Positions 8,196-17,070 of a stretch of DNA of 64,000 nt are shown in pieces. Under the pieces are notes generated by a model that saw only the letters and a program-made list of their open reading frames with translations, was not told the DNA's origin and ran no database searches. The stretch is from CAWIOX01 sp963837775 (lineage in GTDB: Bacteria > Pseudomonadota > Gammaproteobacteria > Burkholderiales > Burkholderiaceae_D), in assembly GCA_963837775.1 (NCBI GenBank), contig CAWIOX010000004.1, forward strand, positions 434,001 through 498,000, read 5' to 3'. Both the position numbers and the translations under genes were made by a program. Each line of letters starts with the position of its first letter. Position 1 is the first letter of the stretch.

Positions 8196-8216
8196 CCTTC
8201 TCCCACAGGGAGAAGG
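8196..8216 (-). other. Perfect 9-bp hairpin between iscU and iscA
   Basis: ccttctccc / gggagaagg with a 3-nt loop lies in the 55-base gap just before the IscA ribosome-binding site. It is followed by no T-tract, so mRNA stabilisation, processing, or control of iscA translation is more likely than termination. Confidence 0.5.
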
Positions 8217-8236
8217 AATGTTTCTTTGACCAATAC

Positions 8237-8638
8237 TTAGATTGCCGCTGCCGCGTCGGCGCTATGCTTGGTCTTGTAATCCAGCACCGCGGCCTTGATC
8301 GCATCTTCCGCCAGAATCGAGCAGTGGATCTTTACCGGCGGCAATGCCAGTTCTTCGGCGATTTGCGTGTTCTTGATATCCAGCGCCTGATCCAGGGTCT
8401 TGCCCTTGACCCATTCGGTCACCAGCGACGAGGACGCAATGGCGGAACCGCAGCCATAGGTCTTGAACTTCGCATCTTCGATCACGCCATCGGCGCCGAC
8501 CTTGATTTGCAGCTTCATCACGTCGCCGCAAGCCGGTGCACCGACCATGCCGGTGCCGACCGTATCATCACCTTTGTCGAACGCGCCGACATTGCGTGGA
8601 TTTTCGTAGTGATCGAGAACTTTTTCTGAGTAAGCCAT
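8237..8638 (-). CDS. iscU: Fe-S cluster scaffold IscU
   Basis: 133 aa, typical for IscU. All three cluster ligand cysteines are visible in their contexts: APACGDVMKL (Cys37 equivalent, with Asp39), TYGCGSAIASS (Cys63), and LPPVKIHCS (Cys106), the last including the HscA-recognition motif LPPVK. IscU assembles a [2Fe-2S] cluster from sulfur delivered by IscS and is discharged by HscA/HscB. A strong ribosome-binding site (AAGGAG) precedes the ATG. Confidence 0.97.
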   Translation of the reverse strand: MAYSEKVLDHYENPRNVGAFDKGDDTVGTGMVGAPACGDVMKLQIKVGADGVIEDAKFKTYGCGSAIASSSLVTEWVKGKTLDQALDIKNTQIAEELALPPVKIHCSILAEDAIKAAVLDYKTKHSADAAAAI

Positions 8639-8712
8639 TTTGATGCTCCTTTAACTATGCTGCGCTGTTCGGTGTAAGCCCTGATCCGCTGCTAAGCGGA
8701 ACGGGAATCGGG

Positions 8713-9966
8713 TCAGTGTGACGCCCACTTGATCGAACTGATGTCGATCCCTTCCTTATGCATATCCCACAGCGGCGACAGTTCGCGCAGCTTGGCCACT
8801 TTGGATTTCATCAACTCGATCGTGAAATCGATTTCTTCTTCAGTCGTGAAGCGTCCGATGGTGAAACGGATCGAGCTGTGCGCCAGTTCATCGCTGCGAC
8901 CCAGGGCACGCAATACGTAAGACGGCTCCAGGCTGGCAGAGGTGCAGGCCGAACCGGACGATACCGCGATGTCCTTGATCGCCATGATCAGGGATTCGCC
9001 TTCGACAAAGTTGAAACTGGCATTCAAGTTATGCGGTACACGGTGTTCCATGTCGCCATTGATGTAGACCTCTTCGATTTCCTGCAAGCCCTTGGCCAGG
9101 CGATCGCGCAGTGCCTTGATGTGGCTCATTTCAGAGTCCATCTCTTCCTTGGCAATACGGAACGCTTCGCCCATGCCGACGATCTGGTGCGTCGGCAAGG
9201 TGCCTGAGCGCAGTCCGCGCTCGTGGCCGCCACCGTGCATTTGCGCTTCGAGACGCACGCGCGGCTTGCGGCGCACATACAGGGCGCCGATGCCTTTCGG
9301 GCCATAGGTCTTGTGTGCGGTGAAAGTCATCAGATCAACCTTGGATTTTTCCAGATCGATGGCCACTTTGCCGGTCGCCTGTGCGGCGTCGCAGTGGAAG
9401 ATGATGCCTTTGGCACGGCACAGCTCGCCAATCGCGTCAATCGGCTGGATCACGCCGATCTCATTATTGACCAGCATCACCGATACCAGAATGGTGTCAG
9501 GGCGGATCGCCTGTTCCAGCTGTTCAATCGTGATCAGGCCGTTTTCCTGCGGCTGCAGATAGGTCGCATCGAAACCCTGACGCTCCAGCTCGCGCACGGT
9601 ATCGAGCACCGACTTATGCTCGGTCTTGACCGTGATGATGTGCTTGCCCTTGGTCTTGTAGAACTGGGCGGCACCCTTGAGGGCGAGGTTATTGCCTTCG
9701 GTTGCGCCGGAAGTCCAGATGATTTCACGCGGATCGGCGTTGACCAGCGCGGCGACTTGGGCACGCGCCTCTTCAACTGCCTTTTCTGCGACCCAGCCGT
9801 ACATGTGACTGCGCGAAGCGGGATTGCCGAACTGCTCGCGCAGGTAAGGGATCATCTTGTCGGCGACACGCGGATCAATCGGCGTGGTTGCGGAATAATC
9901 CATGTAAATCGGGAAATGCGGCGCCTTCAGCGACTCAATCAGGCTTTTTTCCAACGGTGCGTTCAT
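8713..9966 (-). CDS. iscS: Cysteine desulfurase IscS
   Basis: 417 aa, slightly longer than E. coli IscS (404) because of an N-terminal extension before FPIYMDYSATTP. The PLP lysine lies in TAHKTYGPKG, and the catalytic loop cysteine in SGSACTSASLEPSYVLRAL. It removes sulfur from L-cysteine as an enzyme persulfide and hands it to IscU, to ThiI/TusA in tRNA thiolation, and to others. The C-terminal IDISSIKWASH tail resembles the IscU-docking end of group I IscS. It starts 20 bases after iscR. Confidence 0.97.
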   Translation of the reverse strand: MNAPLEKSLIESLKAPHFPIYMDYSATTPIDPRVADKMIPYLREQFGNPASRSHMYGWVAEKAVEEARAQVAALVNADPREIIWTSGATEGNNLALKGAAQFYKTKGKHIITVKTEHKSVLDTVRELERQGFDATYLQPQENGLITIEQLEQAIRPDTILVSVMLVNNEIGVIQPIDAIGELCRAKGIIFHCDAAQATGKVAIDLEKSKVDLMTFTAHKTYGPKGIGALYVRRKPRVRLEAQMHGGGHERGLRSGTLPTHQIVGMGEAFRIAKEEMDSEMSHIKALRDRLAKGLQEIEEVYINGDMEHRVPHNLNASFNFVEGESLIMAIKDIAVSSGSACTSASLEPSYVLRALGRSDELAHSSIRFTIGRFTTEEEIDFTIELMKSKVAKLRELSPLWDMHKEGIDISSIKWASH

Positions 9967-9985
9967 GCTCAGGCTCCAAATTTCA

Positions 9986-10462
9986 TCAAGCGGCTACGTG
10001 GGGGTGCTGCTGCAGTACCACCACGCTTTGTTCAGAATTCTTTTGTTTTTGCTGGTCAGCCAGATCCTTGAGCGAGACAGAATCAAGGTACTCGACCATT
10101 TTGGCGTTCAGTGTCGACCATAAGTCGTGCGTCATGCAGCGTCCGCCTGAATCGGGCTTGGCGTGCTGGCAATTTTCCTTGCCGCCGCACTGGGTCGCAT
10201 CAAGTTGCTCGTCAACCGCAATGATGATATCGGCTACGGTCACATCTTCGGCCTTGCGCGCCAGATTGTAGCCGCCGCCGGGACCGCGTACGGATTCAAC
10301 GATCTGGTGGCGGCGCAACTTGCCGAATAACTGTTCCAGATACGACAGGGATATCTCTTGTCGCTGGCTGATCCCTGACAGCGTGACAGGCCCCTTGTCC
10401 TGGCGTAATGCCAAGTCAATCATTGCCGTCACCGCAAAGCGGCCTTTTGTAGTCAGACGCAT
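9986..10462 (-). CDS. iscR: Rrf2-family Fe-S regulator IscR
   Basis: 158 aa with an N-terminal winged helix (MRLTTKGRFAVTAMIDLA; SLSYLEQLFGKLRRHQIV recognition helix; GPGGGYNLAR wing). Three cysteines and a histidine suited to bind [2Fe-2S] are present in CGGKENCQHAKPDSGGRCMTH; the Cys spacing is longer than in E. coli. Holo-IscR represses its own operon and apo-IscR activates other targets. It is the first gene of the isc operon, and a fitting operator lies 60 bases upstream. Confidence 0.95.
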   Translation of the reverse strand: MRLTTKGRFAVTAMIDLALRQDKGPVTLSGISQRQEISLSYLEQLFGKLRRHQIVESVRGPGGGYNLARKAEDVTVADIIIAVDEQLDATQCGGKENCQHAKPDSGGRCMTHDLWSTLNAKMVEYLDSVSLKDLADQQKQKNSEQSVVVLQQHPHVAA

Positions 10463-10521
10463 GAAAACCCTATTCCCAGACCAACACTGTTAATATTCTT
10501 TGCTGCTGAATATTCGCGCCA

Positions 10522-10554
10522 AGTATAACAAAGTTGAGTAAATTTGTCAGGTAC
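10522..10554 (-). promoter_or_regulatory. isc operon promoter with IscR type-1-like site
   Basis: Reading the minus strand, CTGACA (10550-10545) and TATACT (10527-10522) are separated by exactly 17 bases, a near-consensus sigma-70 promoter 60 bases before iscR. The -35 and spacer (CTGACAAATTTACTCAA) closely resemble the E. coli iscR type-1 operator core TTGACCAATTTACTCGG. Feedback repression by holo-IscR is therefore inferred. Confidence 0.8.
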
Positions 10555-10588
10555 TGGCTCAGCATCAAAATCAGGGCACTCTTCCTAC

Positions 10589-11408
10589 TTATTTATGCAG
10601 CAGCCGCATCGCGCCAAACAAGTGTTGCATTTCAGCATTGGCGATGAAGGACAGGTTGTAAGGGTGCTCCGACACCGCCTTCGGGAAGCGCTCAATCTGC
10701 GCCACCCCGTTTAATTGCTCGGCAATTTTCCCCCATAACACCAGCGTCGGCAGCGCGTCGCCCTGCGCAGCGGCTTGCTGCATCAGCGCATCCAATACAA
10801 GCTCGATGAACGGTCGCCAGGCACGCGCATCTTTCACGGGCGCAACATGGGGTCGGAACACCAGCGCCGCATTCAGCAGCAAAAAACCTTGCTGTAGCAA
10901 TTTGCCCTGCAAATCTGCCAGCGTCTGGATCAGCGGCGAAGCAATCGCCCGCGCCTCGCAGTGCGATCAGGGCCAGCGCATCGCCGGTCGTATGATCGAC
11001 CGATAAGCAGCCATCCGCCACCAGCAGCATTTTAATGAAATTGCGCAGCGAAGTCGCACGATTGACCGGCTTGGACAAGCCGCCGCCGGGCGCATCCGAC
11101 CACAACAGACCGACTGCGCCGTCCATGAAGCTGAAGCCGGTAGCGCTCTGCGCTCGCGGATAGGGCCCCTCGCCCACCAGCACATAGCGCACCGCAGGCA
11201 TCGGCTGCGCAAAAGCGGCAAACAACCTCCCCTCGGTCGGCAAATACTCCCCTGCCAGCAGGGATGAAAAATAGGCCGGATCTGCGTTTGCCACCGCCGC
11301 GACACCCCGTAACAAGGTGGGCTGCCATGATGCATGGGCCGCATTGACGGCATCCAGTATTGCGGGAGGAAGTTGTTGCATGGGTACGCTGCATTCAAAA
11401 GATGCCAT
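10589..11408 (-). CDS. Divergent uracil-DNA-glycosylase-superfamily protein, interrupted by a +1 frameshift
   Basis: Two frames join at about 10948-10950 (run of three C on the plus strand) into a 272-aa protein. The first reads to ...TTGDALALIA, and the second continues IASPLIQTLADLQGKLLQQGFLLLNAALVF. The layout follows the Ung fold: VLVGEGPYP at 77-84 in place of GQDPYH, LLWSDAPGGGLSKP, LLLNAALVFR, VLWGKIAEQL, and a C-terminal SEHPYNLSF where Ung has HPSPLS. The catalytic Asp of GQDPYH is Gly here, so classical uracil excision is doubtful. The start is taken at MASFECSV (11408); an in-frame Met lies at 11441. It is transcribed toward iscR. Confidence 0.75.
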
Positions 11409-11538
11409 TTTAGCGCCCCGATCGGATCTCGCATCCTTCAAACGACTGTTTCAAAAGCAATCCTGCGTTGTGGATGTCCACAATAGTTCAAATCATCCGT
11501 TTTGACGACAATGCAAGCATCGCCCTTCTGGAGACATC

Positions 11539-12840
11539 ATGAAAAAGCCATTTTATAAAATATTGTACGTACAAGTGCTGTTTGCCATCACTTGCGGCGT
11601 GTTGCTCGGCATATTCGAGCCCAAACTAGGCGTGGACATGAAACCCTTGGGCGATGGCTTCGTCAAACTGATCAAGATGATCATCGCACCGGTCATTTTC
11701 TGCACCGTCGTCACCGGCATCGCCGGCATGCAGGACATGAAGAAAGTCGGCCGCGTCGGCGGCAAGGCGCTGCTGTACTTCGAGATCGTCTCCACCTTCG
11801 CACTGATGATCGGTCTGGTAGTCGCCAATGTGCTGAAACCGGGCGCCGGATTCAACGTCGATCCAGCCACGCTGGACTCCAGCTCGATTGCCCAATACAC
11901 GGCAAAAGCCCACGCGCAGAGCAGCGTTGATTTCCTGATCAACATCATCCCGACCACTTTCGTCGATGCGTTTGCCAAAGGCGATATCCTGCAAGTGCTG
12001 CTGATCGCGATCCTGTTCGGCTTCTCGCTGTCCTTGCTGGGTGAAAAAAGCCGCGTCGTCACGCATCTGATCGAAGAAATCTCCACCGCCGTGTTCGGCG
12101 TGGTGGCCATCATCATGAAAGCCGCTCCGATCGGCGCATTCGGCGCGATGGCTTTCACCATCGGCAAATACGGCATCGCCTCACTGTTGCCGCTGGCTAA
12201 GCTGATGGGCTCGTTCTACCTGACCTGCGGCCTGTTCGTGTTCATCGTGCTGGGCACCATCGCCAAGATGACCGGCTTCTCGATCTGGCGCTTCATCAAG
12301 TACATCAAGGAAGAGTTGCTGATCGTGCTCGGCACCAGCTCATCGGAAAGCGCACTGCCTTCGCTGATGGCCAAACTGCAAAAGCTGGGCTGCTCCAAAT
12401 CGGTGGTCGGCCTGGTGGTACCGACCGGTTACTCGTTCAACCTGGATGGCACCAACATCTACATGACGATGGCGGCACTGTTCGTGGCGCAGGCCACCAA
12501 CACCGACCTGACGCTGACCCAGGAACTGACCATCCTCGGCGTCGCGATGCTGACCTCCAAAGGCGCATCCGGCATCACCGGCGCCGGCTTCATTACCCTG
12601 GCCGCAACGCTGGCAGTGGTGCCGACCATTCCGGTCGCCGGCATGGCGCTGATCCTCGGCATCGACCGTTTCATGAGCGAATGCCGCGCGCTGACCAACT
12701 TCATCGGCAATGGCGTAGCGACAATTGTGGTATCGCGCTGGGAAAACGAGTTGGACAAGGATGTATTGGCAGCCGAATTGCAGTCCACCACTAAAAGCAC
12801 TGCATCGATAGCAAGCACAGTGAAGGCAGGCGCTGTTTGA
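11539..12840 (+). CDS. dctA: C4-dicarboxylate transporter DctA
   Basis: 433 aa, close to E. coli DctA (428). It shows the dicarboxylate/amino acid:cation symporter family marks: the re-entrant-loop serine motif SSSESALPSLM, the GYSFNLDGTNIYMTMAALF helix, and GIDRFMSECRALTNFIGN near the C-terminus, with about eight membrane helices. It imports succinate, fumarate and malate aerobically. No dctBD or dcuSR pair is adjacent. A GGAGA ribosome-binding site precedes the ATG. It is monocistronic, with a terminator 40 bases downstream. Confidence 0.95.
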   Translation: MKKPFYKILYVQVLFAITCGVLLGIFEPKLGVDMKPLGDGFVKLIKMIIAPVIFCTVVTGIAGMQDMKKVGRVGGKALLYFEIVSTFALMIGLVVANVLKPGAGFNVDPATLDSSSIAQYTAKAHAQSSVDFLINIIPTTFVDAFAKGDILQVLLIAILFGFSLSLLGEKSRVVTHLIEEISTAVFGVVAIIMKAAPIGAFGAMAFTIGKYGIASLLPLAKLMGSFYLTCGLFVFIVLGTIAKMTGFSIWRFIKYIKEELLIVLGTSSSESALPSLMAKLQKLGCSKSVVGLVVPTGYSFNLDGTNIYMTMAALFVAQATNTDLTLTQELTILGVAMLTSKGASGITGAGFITLAATLAVVPTIPVAGMALILGIDRFMSECRALTNFIGNGVATIVVSRWENELDKDVLAAELQSTTKSTASIASTVKAGAV

Positions 12841-12880
12841 GGCACGCTAGTCCGATGCGCTGAAAAGCATCCGCACTAAA

Positions 12881-12912
12881 AATGAAAGCCAGCCTCAGCG
12901 CTGGCTTTTTTC
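12881..12912 (+). terminator. Rho-independent terminator of dctA
   Basis: aaagccagc / gctggcttt hairpin with a short loop followed by a T-run, 41 bases after the dctA stop. Confidence 0.9.
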
Positions 12913-13003
12913 ATGAACATGATTTCCGGACATGCAACGGAACACATGCACTGACTATAAAAAGCAAGCCAAGGTATCCCGCCCATCTATAAACACATGA
13001 AAA

Positions 13004-13080
13004 ACAGGGAGTATCATTAAAAACACTGGCATTCCCGCACGGTTTCATTGACCCTTTAAAAATACATGGGGCAGTATAAA
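13004..13080 (+). repeat. 3'-proximal ~78 bp repeat family, copy R2
   Basis: Plus-orientation copy: cagggagtat at the left, central attcccgcac, and right end aaaaatacatggggcagtat. It lies between the convergent dctA and uvrB genes, after the dctA terminator (163 bases from the dctA stop). Confidence 0.7.
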
Positions 13081-13114
13081 ATCGGGAATATTGACAAGCA
13101 TATGGCGAAAGAAA

Positions 13115-15217
13115 TCATTTCCCGCCCAGCGCCAGCACATTGTCGGCACCGTGCGCACCGAATACCCTGTCCTTCAATACGCTCAGCTGGTCGCGCACTT
13201 GCGCCGCCTGCTCGAACTCCAGGTTTTGCGCGTGGTCATGCATCAGTTTTTCCAGGCGCTTGATTTCGCGGCTGAGCTGCTTCTCGCTCATCACCTCGTA
13301 TTTCGCCTGCTCCTGCGCCGCCTGCAGTTCTTCACGCGCGTCTTCCTGGCTCTGCGGACTGTAGACGCCGTCGATCAGGTCGCGGATATGCTTCTTGATG
13401 CCGATCGGCGTGATGTTGTTGGCGAGATTGAATGCGACTTGTTTTTCGCGGCGGCGATTGGTTTCGTCGATCGCGCGCCGCATCGAGTCGGTCACCTTGT
13501 CGCCGTACAGGATCGCCATGCCGTTGAGGTTGCGGGCGGCGCGGCCGATGGTCTGGATCAGGCTGCGCTCCGAGCGCAAAAAACCTTCCTTGTCGGCGTC
13601 CAGGATCGCCACCAGCGAAACTTCCGGAATATCCAGTCCTTCGCGCAGCAAGTTGATGCCGACCAGCACATCGAAGGTGCCCAGCCGCAGGTCGCGGATG
13701 ATCTCGACCCGCTCGACGGTATCGATGTCGCTGTGCAGATAGCGCACCTTGAAGCCGTTGTCGCTCAGGTATTCGGTCAGTTGCTCGGACATGCGCTTGG
13801 TCAGCGTGGTCACCAGCACCCGTTCGTTCTTCTTGACGCGCTCGCTGATTTCGCTGGTCAGATCATCGACCTGGGTACTGGCCGGCCGCACCAGAATGAG
13901 CGGATCGATCAGGCCGGTCGGGCGCACCACCTGCTCCACCACCTGCCCGGCGTGGGTCTTTTCGTAATCGGCCGGCGTGGCCGAGACGAACACGGTCTGG
14001 CGCATCTTCGATTCGAATTCATCAAAACGCAGCGGCCGGTTGTCCAGCGCCGACGGCAGCCGGAAGCCGTAATCGACCAGATTGGTCTTGCGCGAGCGGT
14101 CGCCGCTGTACATGCCGTTGAACTGGCCGATCAGCACATGCGATTCGTCCAGGAACATCAGCGCGTCCGGCGGCAGGTAATCGACCAGCGTCGGCGGCGG
14201 CTCGCCGGCCTGCGCGCCGCTCAAATGGCGCGAATAGTTTTCGATGCCCTTGGTGAAGCCGATTTCGGCCATCATTTCCAGATCGAAGCGGGTGCGCTGC
14301 TCGATGCGCTGCTCTTCGACCAGCTTGTTTTCCTTGCGGAAAAAAGTCAGCCGCTCGCGCAACTCGTCCTTGATGGTTTCGATCGCGCGCAACACGGTGG
14401 CGCGCGGCGTCACGTAATGCGAGCCGGGATAGACGGTAAAGCGCGGGATTTTCTGGCGCACGCGTCCGGTCAGCGGATCGAACAGTTGCAGGCTCTCGAT
14501 TTCGTCATCGAACATTTCGATGCGCACCGCCAGTTCCGCATGCTCGGCCGGAAAGATGTCGATGGTATCGCCGCGCACCCGGAAGGTGCCGCGCCCGAAA
14601 TCGATCTCGTTGCGGGTGTACTGCATCTGGATCAGGCGCGCAATCACGTCGCGCTGGCTGACCTTGTCCTTGGCGCGCAAGGTCAGGATCATCTGGTGGT
14701 ATTCGTTCGGATTGCCGATACCGTAAATGGCGGAAACGGTGGCGACGATGATCACGTCGCGCCGCTCCATCAGCGATTTGGTGCAGGACAGCCGCATCTG
14801 TTCGATGTGCTCATTGATCGACGAATCCTTTTCGATGAACAGGTCGCGCTGCGGCACATAGGCTTCCGGCTGGTAATAATCGTAATAACTGACGAAGTAT
14901 TCGACCGCATTCTGCGGGAAAAACTCGCGGAATTCGCTGTACAGCTGCGCCGCCAGCGTCTTGTTCGGCGCGAACACGATGGCCGGCCGGCCCATGCGCG
15001 CGATCACGTTGGCCATCGTATAAGTCTTGCCCGAGCCGGTGACGCCGAGCAGGGTCTGGAACGACAGTCCGTCCTCGATGCCTTCGACCAGCTTGGCGAT
15101 CGCCTGCGGCTGATCGCCGGCCGGCGCAAACGGCTGGAACAAACGATACGGAGAATCCGGAAAAGTGACGATTTTGGATTCGTCTATCTTGCTGGAAACT
15201 TCTGACAATTCAGCCAT
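13115..15217 (-). CDS. uvrB: Excinuclease ABC subunit B
   Basis: Start at the ATG 15215-15217 (MAELSEVSSKID), giving 700 aa (E. coli 673). An upstream in-frame stretch of 33 codons is Arg-rich and not UvrB-like. Walker A GVTGSGKT lies at about residues 58-65 and the damage-wedging beta-hairpin region around YYDYYQPEAYVP. The helicase motifs DESH and TIGRAARN are present, with a C-terminal UVR motif that contacts UvrC. UvrB verifies damage in nucleotide excision repair. It is divergent from the aminotransferase gene. I found no convincing LexA box (CTG-N10-CAG) in the 116-base gap. Confidence 0.97.
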   Translation of the reverse strand: MAELSEVSSKIDESKIVTFPDSPYRLFQPFAPAGDQPQAIAKLVEGIEDGLSFQTLLGVTGSGKTYTMANVIARMGRPAIVFAPNKTLAAQLYSEFREFFPQNAVEYFVSYYDYYQPEAYVPQRDLFIEKDSSINEHIEQMRLSCTKSLMERRDVIIVATVSAIYGIGNPNEYHQMILTLRAKDKVSQRDVIARLIQMQYTRNEIDFGRGTFRVRGDTIDIFPAEHAELAVRIEMFDDEIESLQLFDPLTGRVRQKIPRFTVYPGSHYVTPRATVLRAIETIKDELRERLTFFRKENKLVEEQRIEQRTRFDLEMMAEIGFTKGIENYSRHLSGAQAGEPPPTLVDYLPPDALMFLDESHVLIGQFNGMYSGDRSRKTNLVDYGFRLPSALDNRPLRFDEFESKMRQTVFVSATPADYEKTHAGQVVEQVVRPTGLIDPLILVRPASTQVDDLTSEISERVKKNERVLVTTLTKRMSEQLTEYLSDNGFKVRYLHSDIDTVERVEIIRDLRLGTFDVLVGINLLREGLDIPEVSLVAILDADKEGFLRSERSLIQTIGRAARNLNGMAILYGDKVTDSMRRAIDETNRRREKQVAFNLANNITPIGIKKHIRDLIDGVYSPQSQEDAREELQAAQEQAKYEVMSEKQLSREIKRLEKLMHDHAQNLEFEQAAQVRDQLSVLKDRVFGAHGADNVLALGGK

Positions 15218-15333
15218 GGTGATGCGACCTTTGGTAAAATAACAGGCTGTCCTTCGGCGCCGGGCGTGTTGTCCTGCACCGTCCAACCTCGCTGTAAAAT
15301 GTGCTATTGCAGCCAACTTTTCATGTTATCACG

Positions 15334-16548
15334 ATGAACTCAACTCTTCCCGCATCCCTTTTCACCGCCATCGAAATGGCGCCACGCGACCCTATTTTGG
15401 GCGTGACCGACGCTTTCAATGCCGATCAGAACCCGAATAAAGTCAACCTCGGCGTCGGCGTCTACTATGACGACAACGGCAAGGTGCCATTGCTGGCATG
15501 CGTGCGTAAAGCGGAAGCGATCCTGATGGAAAAAGCCGCGCCACGCACTTACCTGCCTATCGATGGCCTGGCCGCTTACGACAAGGCAGTACAGGAACTG
15601 GTATTTGGCGCAGATAGCGCCGTGGTTCAAGAAAAACGCGCAGTGACCGCGCAAGCCATCGGCGGTACCGGTGCATTGAAACTGGGCGCCGATTTCCTGA
15701 AGCGCTTTTCACCAGATGCGCAAGTCTGGATCAGCGACCCGAGCTGGGAAAACCACCGTGCACTGTTTGAATCGGCCGGCTTTACCGTCAATAACTACCC
15801 TTATTACGATGAAGCAACACGCGGCGTGAATTTCAGCGGCATGCTGGCTGCGCTCAAAACCATGCCGGCCGGCTCCATCGTGCTGCTGCATGCATGCTGC
15901 CACAACCCGACCGGCGCCGATCTGACCGATGCGCAGTGGGATGAAGTCATTACCGTCGTCACGCAACGTGGCCTGGTGCCTTTCCTCGACATGGCTTACC
16001 AGGGCTTCGGCGATGGCATCGATGCCGATGGCCAGGTAGTACGCCGCTTCGCCGATGCCGGCGGCCCGCTGTTTGTTTCCAACTCATTCTCCAAGTCGTT
16101 CTCGCTGTATGGCGAACGCGTCGGCGCCCTGAGCATCGTTGCTGCGACCACCGAAGAAGCCGCTCGCGTGCTGTCGCAACTGAAGCGCGTGATTCGCACC
16201 AACTATTCCAACCCACCGACCCACGGCGGCCAAGTCGTAGCGACCGTGCTCGCAACACCTGAACTGCGTGCACTGTGGGAAGAAGAATTGGCCGGCATGC
16301 GCGTACGCATCCGTGAAATGCGTCAATTACTGGTAGCGAAACTGAAAGAAGCGGCGCCAGCCAACGATTTCGATTTCGTCATCAAGCAACGCGGCATGTT
16401 CTCCTACTCGGGCCTGACCAAGGACCAGGTTGACCGCATGCGTAACGAGTTTTCCGTGTACGCAGTGGACACCGGCCGCATCTGCGTCGCCGCCCTGAAC
16501 TCACGCAACATCGGCCACGTCATCAGCGCGATTGCAAAAGTACTGTAA
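15334..16548 (+). CDS. tyrB: Aspartate/aromatic amino acid aminotransferase (class I PLP)
   Basis: 404 aa from the ATG at 15334 (MNSTLPASLF). Class I fold signatures: KVNLGVGVYYDDNGKVP, HACCHNPTGADLT, and the PLP lysine in SNSFSKSFSLYGERVGAL. That sequence resembles E. coli TyrB (SFSKIFSLYGERVG) more than AspC. It transfers amino groups from aspartate, tyrosine or phenylalanine to 2-oxoglutarate. The exact preference cannot be settled by eye, so the symbol is tentative. Confidence 0.85.
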   Translation: MNSTLPASLFTAIEMAPRDPILGVTDAFNADQNPNKVNLGVGVYYDDNGKVPLLACVRKAEAILMEKAAPRTYLPIDGLAAYDKAVQELVFGADSAVVQEKRAVTAQAIGGTGALKLGADFLKRFSPDAQVWISDPSWENHRALFESAGFTVNNYPYYDEATRGVNFSGMLAALKTMPAGSIVLLHACCHNPTGADLTDAQWDEVITVVTQRGLVPFLDMAYQGFGDGIDADGQVVRRFADAGGPLFVSNSFSKSFSLYGERVGALSIVAATTEEAARVLSQLKRVIRTNYSNPPTHGGQVVATVLATPELRALWEEELAGMRVRIREMRQLLVAKLKEAAPANDFDFVIKQRGMFSYSGLTKDQVDRMRNEFSVYAVDTGRICVAALNSRNIGHVISAIAKVL

Positions 16549-16561
16549 GTGTAGTTTGAAC

Positions 16562-16594
16562 TATTGGCATGCGTCGTTGCGACGCATGCCAATA
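16562..16594 (+). terminator. Perfect 15-bp hairpin after the aminotransferase gene
   Basis: tattggcatgcgtcg / cgacgcatgccaata with a TTG loop, 13 bases after the stop. No T-run follows, so it may protect the mRNA 3' end or act as a weak terminator. Confidence 0.55.
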
Positions 16595-16616
16595 CAGCGA
16601 AAACCCCGCGTCTTCC

Positions 16617-16646
16617 TTGACACTCTAGGCAATTCGCCACTATAAT
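16617..16646 (+). promoter_or_regulatory. Consensus sigma-70 promoter of the tRNA-Asn array
   Basis: TTGACA at 16617-16622 and TATAAT at 16641-16646, spacer 18, about 11 bases before the first tRNA. Confidence 0.85.
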
Positions 16647-16657
16647 TCTGCTTCTTT

Positions 16658-16733
16658 TCCCTGATAGCTCAGTTGGTAGAGCGACGGACTGTTAATCCGC
16701 AGGTCCCTGGTTCGAGTCCAGGTCGGGGAGCCA
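16658..16733 (+). tRNA. tRNA-Asn(GTT), copy 1
   Basis: A 76-nt cloverleaf with encoded CCA. Acceptor TCCCTGA pairs with TCGGGGA (one T-G wobble), the anticodon loop is CTGTTAA, and the T-arm is CCTGG TTCGAGT CCAGG. The first pair of the anticodon stem is an A-C mismatch in all three copies. Confidence 0.97.
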
Positions 16734-16806
16734 GAATTCAAAGGACTGACAAAATCAGTCTTGCTGTAAAAGTAAAAAATTGGTGGCTGTTTCATATCAC
16801 CTCTTT

Positions 16807-16882
16807 TCCCTGATAGCTCAGTTGGTAGAGCGACGGACTGTTAATCCGCAGGTCCCTGGTTCGAGTCCAGGTCGGGGAGCCA
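16807..16882 (+). tRNA. tRNA-Asn(GTT), copy 2
   Basis: Identical to copy 1 over all 76 bases. It sits in a tandem unit of 149 bp whose spacer (gaattcaaa.gactgacaa...cagtcttgctgtaaaag...catatcacctctttt) is also nearly identical to the next spacer. Confidence 0.97.
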
Positions 16883-16954
16883 GAATTCAAAAGACTGACA
16901 ACACCAGTCTTGCTGTAAAAGTAAAAAATTGGTGATGTTTCATATCACCTCTTT

Positions 16955-17030
16955 TCCCTGATAGCTCAGTTGGTAGAGCGACGGACTGTTAATCCGCAGG
17001 TCCCTGGTTCGAGTCCAGGTCGGGGAGCCA
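16955..17030 (+). tRNA. tRNA-Asn(GTT), copy 3
   Basis: Identical to copies 1 and 2. Start-to-start distance to copy 2 is 148 bp. A terminator follows within 4 bases, so the three are probably one transcript. Confidence 0.97.
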
Positions 17031-17033
17031 GAA

Positions 17034-17070
17034 CAAAAAAGGCTAGCATTCAGGTGCTAGCCTTTTTTAT
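17034..17070 (+). terminator. Terminator of the tRNA-Asn operon
   Basis: aaaaaaggctagca / tgctagccttttttatt hairpin directly after the third tRNA. Confidence 0.92.

Noticed and set aside
13091..15205. 704-aa plus-strand reading frame antisense to uvrB
   Set aside because: Codon-position shadow of UvrB; composition biased and no family resemblance.
15218..15333. LexA box in the uvrB upstream region
   Set aside because: Only half-sites such as ctgt and aacagg were seen; no CTG-N10-CAG with suitable spacing.
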